From contig NC_134398.1 in the NCBI RefSeq assembly GCF_050003625.1, positions 23,288,622 to 23,352,621 on the forward strand: 64,000 nucleotides of DNA. The letters are read 5' to 3'. Below the pieces are notes generated by a model. The model searched no databases. It had not been told where the DNA came from and worked only from the letters and a program-made list of their open reading frames with translations. The stretch's first letter is position 1, and the number at the start of each line of letters is the position of its first letter. Of the stretch, positions 61,591 to 64,000 are shown one piece after another. Both the position numbers and the translations under genes were made by a program. Origin of the DNA: Haematobia irritans (taxonomy: Eukaryota > Arthropoda > Insecta > Diptera > Muscidae).

Positions 61591-61904
61591 TCACTAACGG
61601 CCATTTTCATGTAGCTCTGTTAGGCTTTAACTCCCAGTTAACAGAAAGAAAAATGGAAAAATCTTTTCTCCGGTTAACTTTAACTGAAAAATTTTGGGCA
61701 GTTAAGTTTCTAACTGGCATATGGAATATATACGCAAGATCACAGATATGTACATATCACGGTTTAAAAGTTCGTTAGCTAACATAGCATTAACGGAGTT
61801 TCATGAAAATTGGGGTAAGAAAAGTATAAAATTATACGTCTTCGATACAAATTTAAATATAACTTGGTGCAAAATAGCCCAAACCAAGTTTTTTATAAAG
61901 ATTA
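61591..61904. other. Unassigned DNA
   Basis: GTTAACTTTAACTG/CAGTTAA motifs (61630-61710) suggest a further short inverted repeat. No gene is seen. Confidence 0.35.
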
Positions 61905-64000
61905 TTTTTATACCCTCCATCATAGGATGGGGGTATATTAACTTTGTCATTCCGTTTGTAACACATCGAAATATTGCTCTAAGACCCCATAAAGTATATA
62001 TATTCTGGGTCGTGGTGAAATTCTGAGTCGATCTAAGCATGTCCGTCCGTCCGTCCGTCTGTTGAAATCACGCTAACTTCCGAACGAAACAAGCTATCGA
62101 CTTGAAACTTGGCACAAGTAGTTGTTATCGATGTAGGTCGGATGGTATTGAAAATGGGCCATATCGGTCCACTTTTACGTATAGCCCCCATATAAAGGGA
62201 CCCTCAGGTTTGGCTTGTGGAGCCTCTAACAGAAGCATATTTCATCCGATCCGGCTGAAATTTGGTATATGGTGTTGGTATATGGTCTCTAACAACCATG
62301 CAAAAATTGGTCCACATCGGTCCAAAATTATATATAGCCCCCATATAAACCGATCCCCAGATTTGGCTTGCGGAGCCTAAAAGAGAAGCAAATTTCATCC
62401 GATCTGGCTGAAATTTGGTACATGGTGTTGGTATATGGTCTCTAACAACCATGCAAAAATTGGTTCACATCGGTCCATAATTATATATAGCCCCCATATA
62501 AACCGATCCCCAGATTTGGCTTGCGGAGCCTCAAAGAGAAGAAAATTTCATCCGATCCGGCTGAAATTTGGTACATGATGTTGGTATATGGTCTCTAACA
62601 ACCATGCAAAAATTGGTCCATATCGGTCCTTAATTATATATAGCCCCCATATAAACCGATCCCCAGATTTGGCTGGTGGAGCCTCTAAGAGAAGCATATT
62701 TCATCCGATCCGGCTGAAATTTGGTACATGGTGTTGGTATATGGTCTCTAACAATCATGCAAAAATTGGTCCACATCGGTCTATAATTATATATAGCCCC
62801 TATATAAACCGATCCCCAGATTTGGCTTGAGGAGCCTCAAAGAGAAGCAAATTTCATCCGATCCGGCTGAAATTTGGTACATGATGTTGGTATATGGTCT
62901 CTAACAACCATGCAAAAATTGGTCCACATCGGTTCATAATTATATATAGCCCCATATAAACCGATCCCCAGATTTGGCTTGCGAAGTGTCCAAGAGAGGC
63001 AAATTTCATCCAATCCGGTTGTAATTTGGAACATGGTGTTAGTATATGATCTTTAACAACCGTGCCAGAATTGGTCCATATCGGTCCATAGTTATATATA
63101 GCCCCCATATAAAACATTCTCCGGAGCCTCTTGGAGGAGCAAAATTCATCCGATCCGGTTCAAATTAGGAACGTGGTGTTAGTATATGGTTGCTAACAAC
63201 CATACCAAAATTGGCCCAATCACACAAAAATTGGTCCATATCGGTTCATAATCATGGTTGCCACTAGAACCAAAAATAATCTACCAACATTTTATTTCTA
63301 TAGAAATTTTATTTCTATAGAAAATTTTGTCAAAATTTTATTTCTATAGAAAATTTTGTCAAAATTTTATTTCTATAGAAAATTTTGTCAAAATTTTATT
63401 TCTAGTGAAAATTTTGTTAAAATTTTATTCGGTTCATAATAAAATTTTCATCATTGTCAAAATTTTATTTCTATAGAAAATTTTGTCAAAATTTTATTTC
63501 TATAGAAAATTTTGTTCAAATTTTATTCGGTTCATAATCATGGTTTCCACTCGAGCCAAAAATAATCTACCAAGATTTTATTTCTATAGAAAATTTTGTC
63601 AAAAGTTTATTTCTATAGAAAATTTTGTTAAAATTTTATTTCTGTAGAAATTTTTGTCAAAATTTTCTTTCTATAGAAAATTTTGTCAAAATTTTTATTT
63701 CTACAGAAAATTGTGTGAAAATTTTATTTCTATAGAAAATTTTGTTAAAATTTCATTTCTGTAGAAAATTTTGTCAAACTGAATTATATACGTATTGGAT
63801 CGATCTTTTTTGATTTAATATATACCACGTATGGACTTACATACAATTTAGAAGATGGTGTTAGGAGGTTTTAAGATACCTTGCCATCGGCAAGCGTTAC
63901 CGCAACTTAAGTAATTCGATTGTGGATGGCAGTGTTTAGATGAAGTTTCTACGCAATCCATGATGGAGGGTACATAAGCTTCGGCCTGGCCGAACTTACG
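61905..64000 (+). mobile_element. DINE-1-like element, family H1, composite subtype, cut by the window
   Basis: TTTTTATACCCTCCATCATA and a GTCCGTCCGTCCGTC tract are followed by about seven 153-bp units (CGATCCCC at 62351, 62504, 62657 and 62810). The GGTTGCCACTAGAACC cassette comes next, with inverse 29-bp units, including a second partial cassette start at 63533. The tail has CTTGCCATCGGCAAGCG and the TTCGGCCTGGCCGAAC hairpin. The last ten or so bases lie beyond the window. Confidence 0.93.
63283..63780 (-). repeat. 29-bp tandem repeat array
   Basis: About 16 units (GTCAAAATTTTATTTCTATA), interrupted at about 63425-63445 and 63525-63575 by ATTCGGTTCATAAT and TGGTTTCCACTCGAGCC. The cassette start is therefore repeated within the array. 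Confidence 0.94.

Overview
The window looks like repeat-dominated nuclear DNA of a higher fly, most likely a muscid (calyptrate) dipteran. Two defective mariner copies closely resemble Himar1 of the irritans subfamily, first described from the horn fly Haematobia irritans. There is also a tRNA-derived SINE ending in (AACCT)n of a kind I associate with calyptrate flies, and many elements built like Drosophila DINE-1/INE-1. Haematobia irritans is my best guess; Stomoxys or Musca relatives cannot be excluded. No convincing host protein-coding gene is visible, so the window is either intergenic or lies inside a very large intron. A GC-richer stretch at about 5590-6060 is the only place that resembles a host promoter or 5' UTR.

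Four repeat classes account for most of the sequence. (1) DINE-1/HINE-like elements (non-autonomous Helentron style): one end starts TATACCC with a short hairpin, followed by a GTCCGTCC/GTCTGTCT tract, and the other end carries a GC-rich hairpin just before ACTTGTT. I call the families H1 (2429-3404, 6557-7730, 18480-20289, 22510-25449, 29199-32452, 42840-43952, 56997-58515, 61905-64000), H2 (13178-14757, 33461-34554, 37589-38803, 44452-45165, 52942-54294 and fragments), H3 (3736-4830), H4 (26676-28771) and H5 (about 25452-25680). '+' means TATACCC end first. H1 and H2 bodies are tandem units of exactly 153 bp. (2) Arrays of a 29-bp unit with a CTATAG core, about 13 kb in total (roughly 10205-13176, 15238-15920, 35325-37480, 40200-42838, 46195-47440, 48085-48675, 49478-50690, 63283-63780 and smaller blocks); at least some lie inside a hAT-like element with GTTGCCAC termini. 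(3) Cut-and-paste elements: two mariners (23136-24396, 55019-56299), two hAT-like elements with 8-bp target duplications (27144-28436, 29869-31100), piggyBac-type MITEs flanked by TTAA (54715-56633, 58567-59070), and several other MITE families. (4) Retroelements: SINE copies (2329, 16242, 54781), a candidate second SINE (20640), a decayed LINE ORF2 end (about 8000-8620), and a Penelope-like foldback (48676-49477).

The most interesting item is the foldback at 48676-49477. Each inverted arm contains a sequence that folds as a complete type I hammerhead ribozyme, one per strand (49293-49361 on + and 48836-48903 on -), with core CTGATGA, a 5-bp stem II, GAAA, a minimal stem III and a GTC cleavage site. 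This is the architecture known from Penelope-like elements.

The elements are deeply nested, and the order of insertion can often be read: mariner in H1, mariner and SINE in a piggyBac MITE, hAT in H1 and in H4, H2 in a 29-bp array, and a MITE beside its own empty site. Four H1 copies carry the hAT-like/29-bp cassette at the same internal position, so the composite appears to have spread as a unit. Apparent long reading frames in the window are by-products of 153-bp, 29-bp or (TA)n periodicity, or are broken transposase.
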